Shown: positions 13,765 to 22,241, numbered from the stretch's first letter. The stretch is DNA of 22,411 bases from Halieaceae bacterium UBA5085 (GCA_002414665.1 DIAF01000029.1:1-22411); one strand, 5' to 3'. A program made the numbers and translations. The notes: a model not told the origin generated them from the sequence alone.

Positions 13765-15450
13765 TTACATGGCCTCCGGTGCGTTCACGCCCAGCAGCCA
13801 CAGGCCGTTGGCCACCACCTGGCGCACGGCTTCGCTCAGCGCGATGCGGGCGTCACGCAGTTCGCCATCATCCACCAGCAATTTGTGGGCGTTGTAATAG
13901 CTGTGGAACTCGGCAGCCAGCTCCCGCAGGTAATTGGCCACCGTGTGGGGTTCGCTGGCCAGCGCCGCGCCTGCCACTACCTCGGGGTACTGGTCGAGCC
14001 GCTTGATCAGTGCTTTCTCCTGCTCCTCTTCCAGCCTTGGCAGCGCTGCAATGCCGCGCGCCTGTTCCCAGTCCCAGCCCTGCTCGGCCAGTTTGGCACG
14101 TACCGAGCAGGCTCGGGCGTGGGCATACTGAATGTAGTACACCGGGTTGTCGTTGCTCTGCGACAGCGCCAGGTCAATGTCGAAGGTAAGCTGCGAGCTG
14201 GGCGCCCGCGCAACCAGAAAATAGCGTGTGGCGTCACAGCCGACTTCATCGATCAGGTCGCGCAGGGTGACGTAGCTGCCCGCTCGCTTGGACAGCTTCA
14301 CCTCGCTGCCGTCGCGCATCACCGTCACCATCTGGTGCAGGACATAGTCAGGCCAGCCTTGCGGGATGTCAGCCTGCAGGGCCTGCAGGCCGGCACGCAC
14401 GCGCGTCACGGTACTGTGGTGATCCGCACCCTGTTCGTTGATCACGCGCTCGAAGCCGCGCTGCCATTTGTTGAAATGGTAGGCCACGTCCGGGAGGAAA
14501 TAGGTGTAACCGCCTTCCCGCTTGCGCATCACCCGGTCCTTGTCGTCACCAAACGCCGTGGTGCGCAGCCAGAGTGCCCCGTCCTGCTCATAGGTGTGGC
14601 CGTTGGCGACCAGCCTGGCCACCGTCGCCTCCACCTCGCCGGACTCGTACAGAGAGGACTCGAGGAAGTAGCGATCGAAGTGCACAGCAAAGGCCTTCAG
14701 GTCCAGGTCCTGCTCACGGCGCAGATAGGCAACGGCGAAATCGCGGATGGCGTCGAGGTCGTCCGGATCCGCCTTGCCGGCGACATGGCGGTCCGTGGCA
14801 TCGATTTTTTCACCCGCCAGATAGGCGGTGGCGACATCGGCGATGTAGTCACCGCGATAGCCGTCCTCCGGCCATTGCGCGTCGTCGGGCCCGAGGCCGC
14901 GGCAGCGGGCCTGTACCGAGAGGGCCAGGTTGCTGATCTGGGCCCCGGCGTCGTTGTAGTAGAACTCGCTGGCGACCGACCAGCCGGTGGCGCTGAGCAG
15001 CCGGCAGATGCTGTCTCCTACCGCAGCCCCGCGGCCGTGGCCCACGTGCAGCGGGCCGGTGGGGTTGGCGGACACGAACTCAACCTGCACCCGGCGACCG
15101 GCGCCGGCGTTGCTGCGGCCGAACTGCTCGCCCTCGGTGAGCACGCGCTGCACCACTGCGCGGCTGCTGTCGCCGGACAGGAAGAAATTGATGAAGCCCG
15201 GCCCTGCAACTTCCGTGCGACTGACCAGTGGCGATGCGGGCAGCGCATCACAGATCATGCCCGCCAGGTCGCGGGGTTTGTAACCCGCCGCCTTGGCCAG
15301 GGTGAGCGCCACGTTGCTGGCCAGGTCGCCGTGGCTGGCGTCCCGTGTGCGCTCGATGACGATGGTCGGCTGCGTGGCTTCGGGGAGTCGACCGTCGGCG
15401 GCCAGCGCGTCCAGGGCCTGCTGGATCAGCTGTGACAATTGTTCCTTCAT
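13765..15450 (-). CDS. argS: Arginine--tRNA ligase
   Basis: A 561-residue class I aminoacyl-tRNA synthetase that charges tRNA-Arg. The HIGH-type signature is SANPTGPLHVGHGRG (128-141, HVGH at 135-138). KLSKRAG provides the KMSKS-like loop, the N-terminal Add-1 domain contains ASHGDLASNVAL, and the C-terminal anticodon-binding domain ends near EAM. ATG at 15450 gives the expected MKEQLSQLIQQAL N-terminus. The same frame is open 23 codons further upstream, without homology. The Shine-Dalgarno sequence is poor. The 111-nt gap to priA has no clear promoter beyond a GATAAT box (15518-15523). Confidence 0.97.
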   Translation of the reverse strand: MKEQLSQLIQQALDALAADGRLPEATQPTIVIERTRDASHGDLASNVALTLAKAAGYKPRDLAGMICDALPASPLVSRTEVAGPGFINFFLSGDSSRAVVQRVLTEGEQFGRSNAGAGRRVQVEFVSANPTGPLHVGHGRGAAVGDSICRLLSATGWSVASEFYYNDAGAQISNLALSVQARCRGLGPDDAQWPEDGYRGDYIADVATAYLAGEKIDATDRHVAGKADPDDLDAIRDFAVAYLRREQDLDLKAFAVHFDRYFLESSLYESGEVEATVARLVANGHTYEQDGALWLRTTAFGDDKDRVMRKREGGYTYFLPDVAYHFNKWQRGFERVINEQGADHHSTVTRVRAGLQALQADIPQGWPDYVLHQMVTVMRDGSEVKLSKRAGSYVTLRDLIDEVGCDATRYFLVARAPSSQLTFDIDLALSQSNDNPVYYIQYAHARACSVRAKLAEQGWDWEQARGIAALPRLEEEQEKALIKRLDQYPEVVAGAALASEPHTVANYLRELAAEFHSYYNAHKLLVDDGELRDARIALSEAVRQVVANGLWLLGVNAPEAM

Positions 15451-15561
15451 TTCCGGGAGGGATACCTGCGTTTTCTGGGGTGAATTGGCTGCTCGTCTGC
15501 GTGCGAGGCAGCATCGCATTATCGCCGCAAATGGCGGCTCATGGCCAGCGCGAGCCGGCGA

Positions 15562-17760
15562 TCAACCCAGATCCAGTGGGTCGACATCGATGGACCAGTT
15601 GAGCCCCTGCCGGCTGGGCAGTTGCTCGGCGCAGTGCACCAGAAGACGCGCCAGCTGCTGGGCCCGGCGCACGTCCGGCGCCATGGCCAGCAGCTGATTA
15701 CGGAATTTGCCGGCCCGGCGCTGCAGGGGGGACGGCAGCGGACCGATCAAACGGCAGCCCTGCGGCAGCGCCGGGTCGGCCTGTTGCCTGAGGGTCGCGA
15801 GGAAGCGTTCCCCGGTGTCCGTGGCCGGACTGTCAGTGCGCAGGAGGATAAGCCGCCCATGTGGTGGCATGCCATGTTCCCCGCGGGCCTGCAGCAGGCG
15901 CCGCGCCTGGTCGGCGTAGCGCTCGGTAAGCATCGCCTGCATCAACGGGTGATCGGGGTAATGGGTCTGCACCAGCACCTTTCCGGCGTCCCCCGCGCGG
16001 CCCGCGCGCCCCGCTACCTGGGTCAGCAGCTGCGCCATGCGCTCCTCGCCGCGGAAGTCAGCGCTGAACAGCAGCGCATCCGCGTCAATGACGGCGACCA
16101 GGTTGACGCCGGGGAAGTGGTGCCCCTTGGTTAACATTTGTGTGCCCAGCAGTATGCACGGCGCGCCGTTCTGTACCTCGGATACCAGTGCCTGCATGGC
16201 GCCTTTGCCCTGCATGGAGTCGCTGTCGACGCGATGGATGGGCCACTCGCCAAAGGTAGTGCGCAACACCTCTTCGGTTTGCTCGGTGCCCAGACCATTG
16301 GTTAGCAGGCGCGCGCTGTGGCAGCTGGGACAGGCCTGTGGCAGGCGCAGGTTGGCGGAACAGTGGTGACAGCGCAGTCTGCGCTGGCGGCGGTGCACTG
16401 TCATGCGAGTGTCGCAGGCACTGCACTGGGCAATCCAGCCGCAGTCGTGGCATTGCAGGGCGGGTGCGTAGCCGCGGCGGTTGAGAAACAGCAGTACCTG
16501 CTGCCCCCCTCGCAGGGCGTTGTGGATGGCTTCGCGCAGCGCCCGCGACAGTCCTCCCTGCAGGGCTTCCCGGCGCACATCAATGGCCTGCAGGGCGGGC
16601 AGTTCACCCTGACCCGCGCGCTCGGTCAGCCGGTGATGACCATAGCGGCCCTGCAGGGCGTTGTGCAGGGTTTCCAGCGCAGGTGTGGCGCTGCCCAGCA
16701 CTACAGTGGCGCCCTCAATCTGCCCTCTTTTTACCGCGAGATCCCGCGCGGAATAGCGGAATCCGTCCTGCTGCTTGAAGGAGGCGTCGTGTTCTTCGTC
16801 GACAATGATCAACCCCGGTCGCCGCAGGCTGCTGAAAATCGCCGAGCGTGTGCCCATGACGATGGAGGCCGCGCCAGTGCGCGCCGCCTCCCAGGCAGCG
16901 TAGCGCTCGGTGTCGTTGAGGCCCGAGTGCAGCACCGCGATGCCGGTGCCGAAGCGTGCCGTGAAGCGCGCCAGGGTCTGCGGGGTGAGGCCGATTTCGG
17001 GTATCAGCACCAGTGCCTGTTGGCCCTGGGCAAGGCAATGGGCAATCAACTGCAGGTAGACTTCGGTCTTGCCGCTGCCGGTAATCCCCTCCAGCAGGCT
17101 GCAGTGGAATCCGCCGTAGTGCGCCAGGATGCCCTCCAGCGCCGCGGCCTGCTCGCCGTTCAGTGGCAGCCCAGGCTGCGGCGTGCTCAGGATCCGGCCG
17201 GGCGCCAGCACGCAGCGTTCGGCCAGGCCTTTCTGTTCCAGTTGGCGCAGGATGCCGGCGTTGATACCCCGCTCGCGCAGGCTGCTGGTGGCAAGCTCGG
17301 CGCTGTCCTGCAGCAGGGCCAGCGCCTCTGCCTGGCGCGGCGACCGCTGGAGGGCCCCTGCCGGCAGCCCTTTGCCACGCTGGCTGAGGCGCCAGCCTGG
17401 CTGCCCCGGTGGCTGGTGTGGTTGGGCGTTCCTGAGTCCGGGCGGAAAGGCGACTTCGAACACCTCCCCCGGTGGGTGTTGATAATAGTCCGCTGCCCAC
17501 AGGCACAGCTGCAGCACCCCGGGCGACAACAGCGGAGCGGAATCGACGACCGCCTGCGCCGCACGCAGCGATGCCGCAGGTAGCGCAGATTCCTCGGCAA
17601 CCTCAATCAGCCAGCCCTGTAACTGGCGCCGCCCGAAGTCGACTTTCACCCGCACACCGGGCCGCAGGTCCGACAGGGCCTGAGACTCCAGCCCCGCCGG
17701 AGGCAGGTAGTCGAACAGGGAGCGCAGCGGGCAGGAAACGGCCAGGCGAAGAACGGGCAT
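15562..17760 (-). CDS. priA: Primosomal protein N' (replication restart helicase PriA)
   Basis: A 732-residue superfamily 2 3'-to-5' helicase that recognises stalled forks and reloads the replicative helicase. The N-terminal 3'-binding domain (about 1-105) is followed by Walker A GITGSGKT (225-232), the DEEH box (321-324) and GSATP (356-360). Eight zinc cysteines at 437, 440, 446, 449, 464, 467, 477 and 480 interrupt the helicase, and the second helicase lobe contains GTQMLTKGHHFPGV and AGRAGRAG. Length matches the family. ATG at 17760 has GAGG about 6 nt upstream and gives the usual PVLRLAVSCPL start; codons upstream in frame are not conserved. It is divergent from rpmE. Confidence 0.97.
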   Translation of the reverse strand: MPVLRLAVSCPLRSLFDYLPPAGLESQALSDLRPGVRVKVDFGRRQLQGWLIEVAEESALPAASLRAAQAVVDSAPLLSPGVLQLCLWAADYYQHPPGEVFEVAFPPGLRNAQPHQPPGQPGWRLSQRGKGLPAGALQRSPRQAEALALLQDSAELATSSLRERGINAGILRQLEQKGLAERCVLAPGRILSTPQPGLPLNGEQAAALEGILAHYGGFHCSLLEGITGSGKTEVYLQLIAHCLAQGQQALVLIPEIGLTPQTLARFTARFGTGIAVLHSGLNDTERYAAWEAARTGAASIVMGTRSAIFSSLRRPGLIIVDEEHDASFKQQDGFRYSARDLAVKRGQIEGATVVLGSATPALETLHNALQGRYGHHRLTERAGQGELPALQAIDVRREALQGGLSRALREAIHNALRGGQQVLLFLNRRGYAPALQCHDCGWIAQCSACDTRMTVHRRQRRLRCHHCSANLRLPQACPSCHSARLLTNGLGTEQTEEVLRTTFGEWPIHRVDSDSMQGKGAMQALVSEVQNGAPCILLGTQMLTKGHHFPGVNLVAVIDADALLFSADFRGEERMAQLLTQVAGRAGRAGDAGKVLVQTHYPDHPLMQAMLTERYADQARRLLQARGEHGMPPHGRLILLRTDSPATDTGERFLATLRQQADPALPQGCRLIGPLPSPLQRRAGKFRNQLLAMAPDVRRAQQLARLLVHCAEQLPSRQGLNWSIDVDPLDLG

Positions 17761-17799
17761 CGCGCCTCTCAGCGTGTTGTCGATGTGGAACGGTGGCGC

Positions 17800-17805
17800 A
17801 TGATA
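17800..17805 (-). promoter_or_regulatory. Candidate -10 box of the priA promoter
   Basis: Minus-strand TATCAT (five of six consensus) lies about 40 nt before the priA ATG. The matching -35 region falls in the first unit of the 15-bp repeat and is a poor match. Low-to-moderate confidence, based on sequence only. Confidence 0.35.
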
Positions 17806-17813
17806 GCGCAACC

Positions 17814-17854
17814 GCGGGGCTGCCTACAGCGGGGCTGCCAACAGCGGGGCTTGC
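17814..17854. repeat. 15-bp tandem repeat between priA and rpmE promoters
   Basis: Two full units, 17814-17828 and 17829-17843, differ at one base (GCGGGGCTGCCTACA and GCGGGGCTGCCAACA). A partial third unit GCGGGGCTTGC (17844-17854) runs into the rpmE -35 box. The array occupies the gap between the divergent promoter cores. It may be simple slippage or repeated binding sites. Confidence 0.8.
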
Positions 17855-17878
17855 GCTGGACGCTGTGTCTGGTACTAT
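17851..17878 (+). promoter_or_regulatory. Candidate sigma-70 promoter for rpmE
   Basis: TTGCGC (17851-17856) and TACTAT (17873-17878) are 16 nt apart, with GCGCGCC just after the -10 as in many strongly growth-controlled promoters of translation genes. It gives a leader of about 80 nt before rpmE. The -35 overlaps the partial third repeat unit. Confidence 0.55.
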
Positions 17879-17913
17879 GCGCGCCTATTTTTTCGCGTTA
17901 CCTCCACAAGTCC

Positions 17914-17947
17914 GGTGCGGTGCCCGACAGGATCGGGTGGCGGCACC
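17914..17947 (+). promoter_or_regulatory. Structured rpmE leader, candidate L31 autoregulatory element
   Basis: The untranslated leader contains nested complementary segments: GGTGC (17914-17918) with GCACC (17943-17947), enclosing CCCGA (17923-17927) and TCGGG (17933-17937) around a CAGGA loop. The structure ends 7 nt before the AGGAG ribosome site. In E. coli, L31 represses its own translation through the rpmE leader, and leader families for L31 are known in gammaproteobacteria. Pairing is seen; control by L31 is inferred. Confidence 0.5.
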
Positions 17948-17966
17948 AATTCACAGGAGCAACACC

Positions 17967-18182
17967 ATGAAAGCAGAAATTCATCCCAAGTACGAGGCGG
18001 TCACCGCGACTTGCAGCTGTGGCAACGTGGTTGCCACTCGCTCCACGCGCTGTGAGGACTTTCACATCGACGTGTGCTCGCAGTGCCACCCGTTCTTCAC
18101 CGGCAAGCAGAAAGTACTCGACAGCGGCGGCCGCGTTGACCGTTTCAAGAAGCGTTTTGGCGCTCGCGGCGCATCGCGTTAA
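17967..18182 (+). CDS. rpmE: 50S ribosomal protein L31 (zinc-binding form)
   Basis: A 71-residue protein, normal length for L31. The sequence KAEIHPKYEAVTATCSCGN, then DVCSQCHPFFTGKQK and GGRVDRFKKRFG, is typical. Cys16, Cys18, Cys37 and Cys40 form the zinc site, so this is the zinc-containing (C+) type rather than the zinc-free paralogue that replaces it under zinc starvation. L31 bridges the ribosomal subunits. AGGAG (17955-17959) lies 7 nt before the ATG. The gene is monocistronic, with its own promoter and terminator. Confidence 0.98.
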   Translation: MKAEIHPKYEAVTATCSCGNVVATRSTRCEDFHIDVCSQCHPFFTGKQKVLDSGGRVDRFKKRFGARGASR

Positions 18183-18220
18183 GCTGCTTCACGCGGCTGC
18201 CTTGTGCAGCCGGCAAACAG

Positions 18221-18252
18221 AAGCCGGGCGCCCTGGGGTCCCCGGTTTTTTT
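18221..18252 (+). terminator. Rho-independent terminator of rpmE
   Basis: CCGGG (18224-18228) pairs with CCCGG (18241-18245), with further inner G-C pairing. It is followed at once by seven T residues (18246-18252), which also pair partly with the AAG before the stem. A smaller hairpin (18194-18200 with 18206-18212) lies just upstream. A classical intrinsic terminator, about 40 nt after the rpmE stop. Confidence 0.85.
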
Positions 18253-18283
18253 GTGTCTGGTACAAGCCCTTGAAGTGCCCGCG

Positions 18284-18311
18284 CTTGTGGCTGCCAGCGC
18301 TTTTCTATATT
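18284..18311 (+). promoter_or_regulatory. Weak candidate promoter for maeB
   Basis: TATATT (18306-18311) is a good -10 box. The best -35 within range is CTTGTG (18284-18289), 16 nt away and a poor match. It would start transcription about 40 nt before the maeB ATG. Offered because maeB is isolated from rpmE by a terminator and must have its own promoter in this gap. Confidence 0.35.
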
Positions 18312-18357
18312 CTCGTGCGTCCCTCCCGCAAGCGCAGTCACCAGCGGATTTCTAACT

Positions 18358-19611
18358 ATGAGCAAAGATTTCAGACAGGCGGCCCTCGACTATCACGCGA
18401 AGCCGGTTCCCGGAAAAATCAGCATGGAGCTGACCAAGCCTGCGGAGACCCAGGCCGAGCTGGCGCTGGCTTACAGCCCCGGTGTTGCCGAGCCCTGTCG
18501 TGAAATCGCTGCCGATGTCGATGCCGCCTATCTGTATACCGGCAAGGGCAACCTGGTTGCGGTGATCAGCAACGGCACCGCGGTGCTAGGGCTCGGCAAT
18601 CTGGGCTCGCTGGCGAGCAAGCCGGTCATGGAGGGCAAGGCACTGCTGTTCAAGCGCTTCGCCGGCATCAACTCGGTAGACATTGAAGTCAACACCGAGG
18701 ACAGTGCCAGCTTTATCGACACCGTGGCCAACATTGCCGATACGTTTGGCGGCATCAACCTTGAGGATATCAAGGCACCCGAGTGTTTTGAGATTGAAGC
18801 GGAACTGGCCCGGCGCTGCTCCATCCCCATCTTTCACGACGACCAGCACGGCACCGCCATTGTGACCGCGGCAGGTATGCTCAATGCGTTGGAGATCCAG
18901 GGCAAGCGTCTGGAGGATGCCGTGATCACCTGCCTTGGCGCCGGCGCCGCGGCAATTGCCTGCATGCGTTTGCTGGTGAGCATGGGTGCTCGCCAGCAAA
19001 ACATCTTCATGCTTGACCGTCGCGGTGTGATTTACGCCGGGCGCGAAGGTGTGAACAGCTACAAGCAGGAGTTCGTCAATAATACCGACAAGCGCAGCCT
19101 CAGCGACGCCGTACGCGGCGCCGATGTATTTGTGGGGCTGTCGGGTGCGGATCTGCTCAGCGCTGACATGCTGTTGTCCATGGCGGACCGCCCCATCGTC
19201 TTCGCCTGCTCCAATCCCGACCCGGAAATTCGCCCGGAACTGGCGCACAGCGTGCGTGATGACCTGATCATGGCCACCGGTCGTTCGGATTATCCCAATC
19301 AGGTGAACAACGTGCTGGGCTTTCCGTTCATCTTCCGCGGCGCGCTTGATGTGCGTGCCAGCGCGATCAACGAAGCGATGAAAATCGCGGCGGTGAAGGC
19401 GCTCAGCGAACTGGCCCGCGAGCCGGTACCGGAATCCGTGCTCAAGGCCTGTGGCGAAACCGAGCTGAGCTTCGGCCCTCGCTACATCATTCCCAAGCCG
19501 GTTGATCCCCGACTGTTGCAGCACATTGCGCCTGCTGTGGCGCGTGCTGCCGTGGACAGCGGTGTCGCCCGTGTGCCCTACCCCGACAATTACGCACCCG
19601 GTCGCGGTTAA
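18358..19611 (+). CDS. maeB: NADP-dependent malic enzyme, short form
   Basis: A 417-residue oxidative malate decarboxylase (malate to pyruvate, CO2 and reduced NAD(P)). It shows LAYSPGVAEPC, the central SNGTAVLGLGNLGSLASKPV and MEGKALLFKRFAGI (catalytic lysine region), metal-binding FHDDQHGTA, and the dinucleotide fold CLGAGAAAIACMRLL. It lacks the phosphotransacetylase-like C-terminal domain of the roughly 760-residue E. coli MaeB and resembles the short enzyme of pseudomonads, which is also next to rpmE. NADP preference is inherited from the family, not visible. The ATG has no clear Shine-Dalgarno. The gene ends 3 bp from the convergent mrcA stop. Confidence 0.92.
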   Translation: MSKDFRQAALDYHAKPVPGKISMELTKPAETQAELALAYSPGVAEPCREIAADVDAAYLYTGKGNLVAVISNGTAVLGLGNLGSLASKPVMEGKALLFKRFAGINSVDIEVNTEDSASFIDTVANIADTFGGINLEDIKAPECFEIEAELARRCSIPIFHDDQHGTAIVTAAGMLNALEIQGKRLEDAVITCLGAGAAAIACMRLLVSMGARQQNIFMLDRRGVIYAGREGVNSYKQEFVNNTDKRSLSDAVRGADVFVGLSGADLLSADMLLSMADRPIVFACSNPDPEIRPELAHSVRDDLIMATGRSDYPNQVNNVLGFPFIFRGALDVRASAINEAMKIAAVKALSELAREPVPESVLKACGETELSFGPRYIIPKPVDPRLLQHIAPAVARAAVDSGVARVPYPDNYAPGRG

Positions 19612-19614
19612 CGA

Positions 19615-22065
19615 CTAGAAAATATCCCGGACCAGGTCTTCCGTGGTGCCGCGCAGGCCGCTGTCGCCTGTACCACCACTCGCCGCCGGCACCTGATCCT
19701 CACGGAAATACTCGAAAATGGCGTTCTGTTGCCCCGGGCGGGCCAGCAGGCCGGTGTCGGGGTCGATACGCACATGCACCACGCCCGGGGGCAGGGGTGG
19801 CTGCACGTCGGGGCTGTCGCGCAGGGCGCCGCGCATGTAGTCAATCCAGATGGGCAGCGCCGCAGTGCCACCGAATTCCCGGCGCCCCAAAGGCGTGTAA
19901 TTGTCGAAGCCGACCCAGGCCGTTGTCACCACATCGCGGTTGTAACCGGAAAACCAGGCGTCCATGGGGCCGTTGGTGGTGCCTGTCTTGCCCGCGAGGT
20001 CGTTGCGGCCCAGAGTCAGGGCGCGCCGCCCCGTACCCCGTTTAATCACATCCTGCAGGATACTGGTGAGGATGAAGTTGCTGCGCTCGTCCATGACACG
20101 CTCGGCGCGCGGTCGCTGGGGTGTCGCAGTCGCACCGGCACCGGCAAGGATTTCCTCCATGCGCAGCTCACGCTCCGGGGCGGCTTCGCTTGTCTCTTCG
20201 GCGGGCGGGCAGTCGCGGCACACGGTCGCGGGTGCTGCCTCGAAAATGACCTTCCCGTCGATGTCCTCGATGCGCTCAATCAGGTACGGCTGCACCGCGT
20301 AGCCACCGTTGGCGAGCACCGCATAGGCGGTGGCGAGCTCCAGCGGCGACATCACATGGGTGCCCAGAGCCAGGGACAGGTCCGGCGCAAACTTGCTGGT
20401 GTCGAAACCGAAGCGCGCGACGTGGCGGATGAGCTCCGGTACGCCAATCTGCTGGAGCAGGCGGATGGAAACCAGATTGCGCGACTGGGTGAGTGCCCAG
20501 CGCAGTCGGGTGGGCCCGTAGAAACGACCACCGTCGTTTTCCGGTCGCCAGATATCTTCCAGAGAGGCGTCTTCCAGCACCACGGGAGCGTCGTTGATGA
20601 TGCTGGCAGCGGTAAATCCCGCCTCCAGCGCAGCGCTGTAGACGAAAGGCTTGAAGCTTGAACCAGGCTGGCGGCGGGCCTGGGTGGCGCGGTTGAACTT
20701 GCTGCTTTCGAATCCCAGACCGCCCACGATGCTGATGATGGCGCCGTTGTCCGGGTCCAGGGACACCAGCGCCGCCTGTGCCGCTGGCACCTGGCTGAGG
20801 TGCCAGCGTCCATCGTCCTGGCGCCGCACCCGGATGAGATCCCCGATGGCAACTACGTCGGCAATGCTGGCGGGCGCGCGGCCCACGGAGTTCTCGGTGA
20901 GGTAGGGGCTGGCCTGGCGCAGGCCGTCATCCCAGAGCAACTCACCGGGGCTGCCATCGCTGAGCAGCAGGTCGACGCGGTCTTCGCGCAGGCCGGTCAC
21001 GATCGCGGGGCTGAGCCCAGCGACCACCGGTGTGTCGACCAGGGCGTCCAGCCAGGTGGCGGTGGCATCGGTAGCCGCATCGTCGGCGTCCGGCGCCAAT
21101 TGGCGTTCCGGCCCGCGATAGCCGTGCCGCCTGTCATAGGTCATCAGGCCGTGCACCACGGATTCCTGAGCCAGCTGCTGCAGCTCGCTGCTGATGGTGG
21201 TGTAGACGTGGTAGCCATCGGTATAGGCCGCCATCCCGTAGCGATCGAGCATTTCCTGGCGGGCCATCTCCGCCGCGTAGTGTGCAGCGAAGCTCAGCTG
21301 CGCCCCGTGGTGCTGTGCGCTGGCCGGCTCGGCAAGAGCCTCTGCCCAGCTGTCCCGGTCAATGTAGCCCAGCGACAGCATGCGCCCCAGAATCCAGTCG
21401 CGGCGCTCCTTGCTGGCTTGGGGCCCGCTGATGGGATTATTGCGCGATGGCGCTTTCGGAATGCCGGCGAGCATGGCGTGCTGCGCCAGTGTCAGGTCCT
21501 TGATGCCGCTGCCGTAGTACACCTGTGCAGCGGCTTCAAAGCCGTAGGCGCGATGGCCCAGAAACACGCGGTTGAAATACAGCTCAAAAATTTCTTCCTT
21601 GTCCAGCGCGCGCTCAATCTTGATCGCCAGCAGAATTTCGTTGAATTTGCGCGTGAACGTGCGCTCCAGGCTGAGAAAATAGTTACGCGCCACCTGCATG
21701 GTCAATGTGCTGCCGCCGGAGCCTTTTTCACCCGTCAGCGCAAGTTCCGACACGGCGCGCATCAGGCCGGCGAGGTCCACGCCGCGGTGGGCGAAGAAAC
21801 GATCGTCCTCAGCGGCCAGCAGGGCCTGCACAAATTGCGGCGGAATGTCCTCGAAACGCAGCGGATTGCGCTTCTGCTCGCCGAACTGGCCGATCAGGTC
21901 GCCGTCGCGTGTATACACCTGCATGGGCGTCTGTAATCTGACGTCGCGGAGGGTCTCCACGTCGGGCAATCCGGGGTCAAGGTATAAATAGACACCTGCA
22001 AGCAGCCAGCCCAGACCCAGCAGGGCGAGCACGGAAGAACGCAATAAAAAGCGAAGGAAACCCAT
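19615..22065 (-). CDS. mrcA: Penicillin-binding protein 1A, bifunctional transglycosylase/transpeptidase
   Basis: An 816-residue class A PBP (also called ponA) that polymerises and cross-links peptidoglycan at the periplasmic face. Short cytoplasmic N-terminus and one membrane anchor (about 9-29); family 51 glycosyltransferase (about 55-230) with catalytic Glu86 in AAEDDRFFAHRGVD and GGSTLTMQVARN. An OB-like insert (about 315-425) is followed by the transpeptidase with Ser469 in QPGSSFKPF, SRN (528-530) and KTGTTNGPMDAWFSGY from Lys693. A CRDC motif (616-619) lies where E. coli PBP1A also has a CxxC. All catalytic motifs are intact. ATG at 22065 has AAGGA upstream. It is divergent from pilM, as in Pseudomonas. 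Confidence 0.96.
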   Translation of the reverse strand: MGFLRFLLRSSVLALLGLGWLLAGVYLYLDPGLPDVETLRDVRLQTPMQVYTRDGDLIGQFGEQKRNPLRFEDIPPQFVQALLAAEDDRFFAHRGVDLAGLMRAVSELALTGEKGSGGSTLTMQVARNYFLSLERTFTRKFNEILLAIKIERALDKEEIFELYFNRVFLGHRAYGFEAAAQVYYGSGIKDLTLAQHAMLAGIPKAPSRNNPISGPQASKERRDWILGRMLSLGYIDRDSWAEALAEPASAQHHGAQLSFAAHYAAEMARQEMLDRYGMAAYTDGYHVYTTISSELQQLAQESVVHGLMTYDRRHGYRGPERQLAPDADDAATDATATWLDALVDTPVVAGLSPAIVTGLREDRVDLLLSDGSPGELLWDDGLRQASPYLTENSVGRAPASIADVVAIGDLIRVRRQDDGRWHLSQVPAAQAALVSLDPDNGAIISIVGGLGFESSKFNRATQARRQPGSSFKPFVYSAALEAGFTAASIINDAPVVLEDASLEDIWRPENDGGRFYGPTRLRWALTQSRNLVSIRLLQQIGVPELIRHVARFGFDTSKFAPDLSLALGTHVMSPLELATAYAVLANGGYAVQPYLIERIEDIDGKVIFEAAPATVCRDCPPAEETSEAAPERELRMEEILAGAGATATPQRPRAERVMDERSNFILTSILQDVIKRGTGRRALTLGRNDLAGKTGTTNGPMDAWFSGYNRDVVTTAWVGFDNYTPLGRREFGGTAALPIWIDYMRGALRDSPDVQPPLPPGVVHVRIDPDTGLLARPGQQNAIFEYFREDQVPAASGGTGDSGLRGTTEDLVRDIF

Positions 22066-22130
22066 TTATTCCTTTACAAAGCAGTGACTTGTATTACTGT
22101 AGTCGGCAGGGGGGCAGGCAACATTTGGTA

Positions 22131-22136
22131 ATTATA
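22131..22136 (-). promoter_or_regulatory. Candidate -10 box of mrcA promoter
   Basis: Minus-strand perfect TATAAT lies about 65 nt before the mrcA ATG in an AT-rich gap. No strong -35 is seen at 17-18 nt. A GC-rich stretch with six consecutive G on the plus strand (22109-22114) is in the predicted leader. Confidence 0.4.
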
Positions 22137-22151
22137 AGCGTATTTTCGCTT

Positions 22152-22179
22152 TTGATTGCAGTATTGATTATGCTATATC
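22152..22179 (+). promoter_or_regulatory. Candidate promoter for pilM operon
   Basis: TTGATT (22152-22157) and TATATC (22174-22179) are 16 nt apart, each matching the sigma-70 consensus at four of six positions. An inverted repeat CTACA/TGTAG (22179-22183 with 22190-22194) lies at the expected transcription start and could be an operator or a leader hairpin. Sequence evidence only. Confidence 0.35.
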
Positions 22180-22241
22180 TACAAATTAATGTAGTAGTGC
22201 ATAAAAACAAGCTAAGTCAGTGATACACATAGGAAAACGAA

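Noticed and set aside
13885..15435. 516-codon open frame on the plus strand opposite argS
   Set aside because: Mirrors the GC-rich argS codon pattern, has a low-complexity composition and no recognisable domain, while argS is complete with all motifs.
15524..15538. GCCGC/GCGGC hairpin between argS and priA as a priA terminator
   Set aside because: Only 5 bp with no T-run on either strand.
18586..19524. 312-codon open frame opposite maeB
   Set aside because: Antisense shadow; maeB shows all malic enzyme motifs.
20800..21936. 378-codon open frame opposite mrcA
   Set aside because: Antisense shadow of PBP1A, no domain and no ribosome site.
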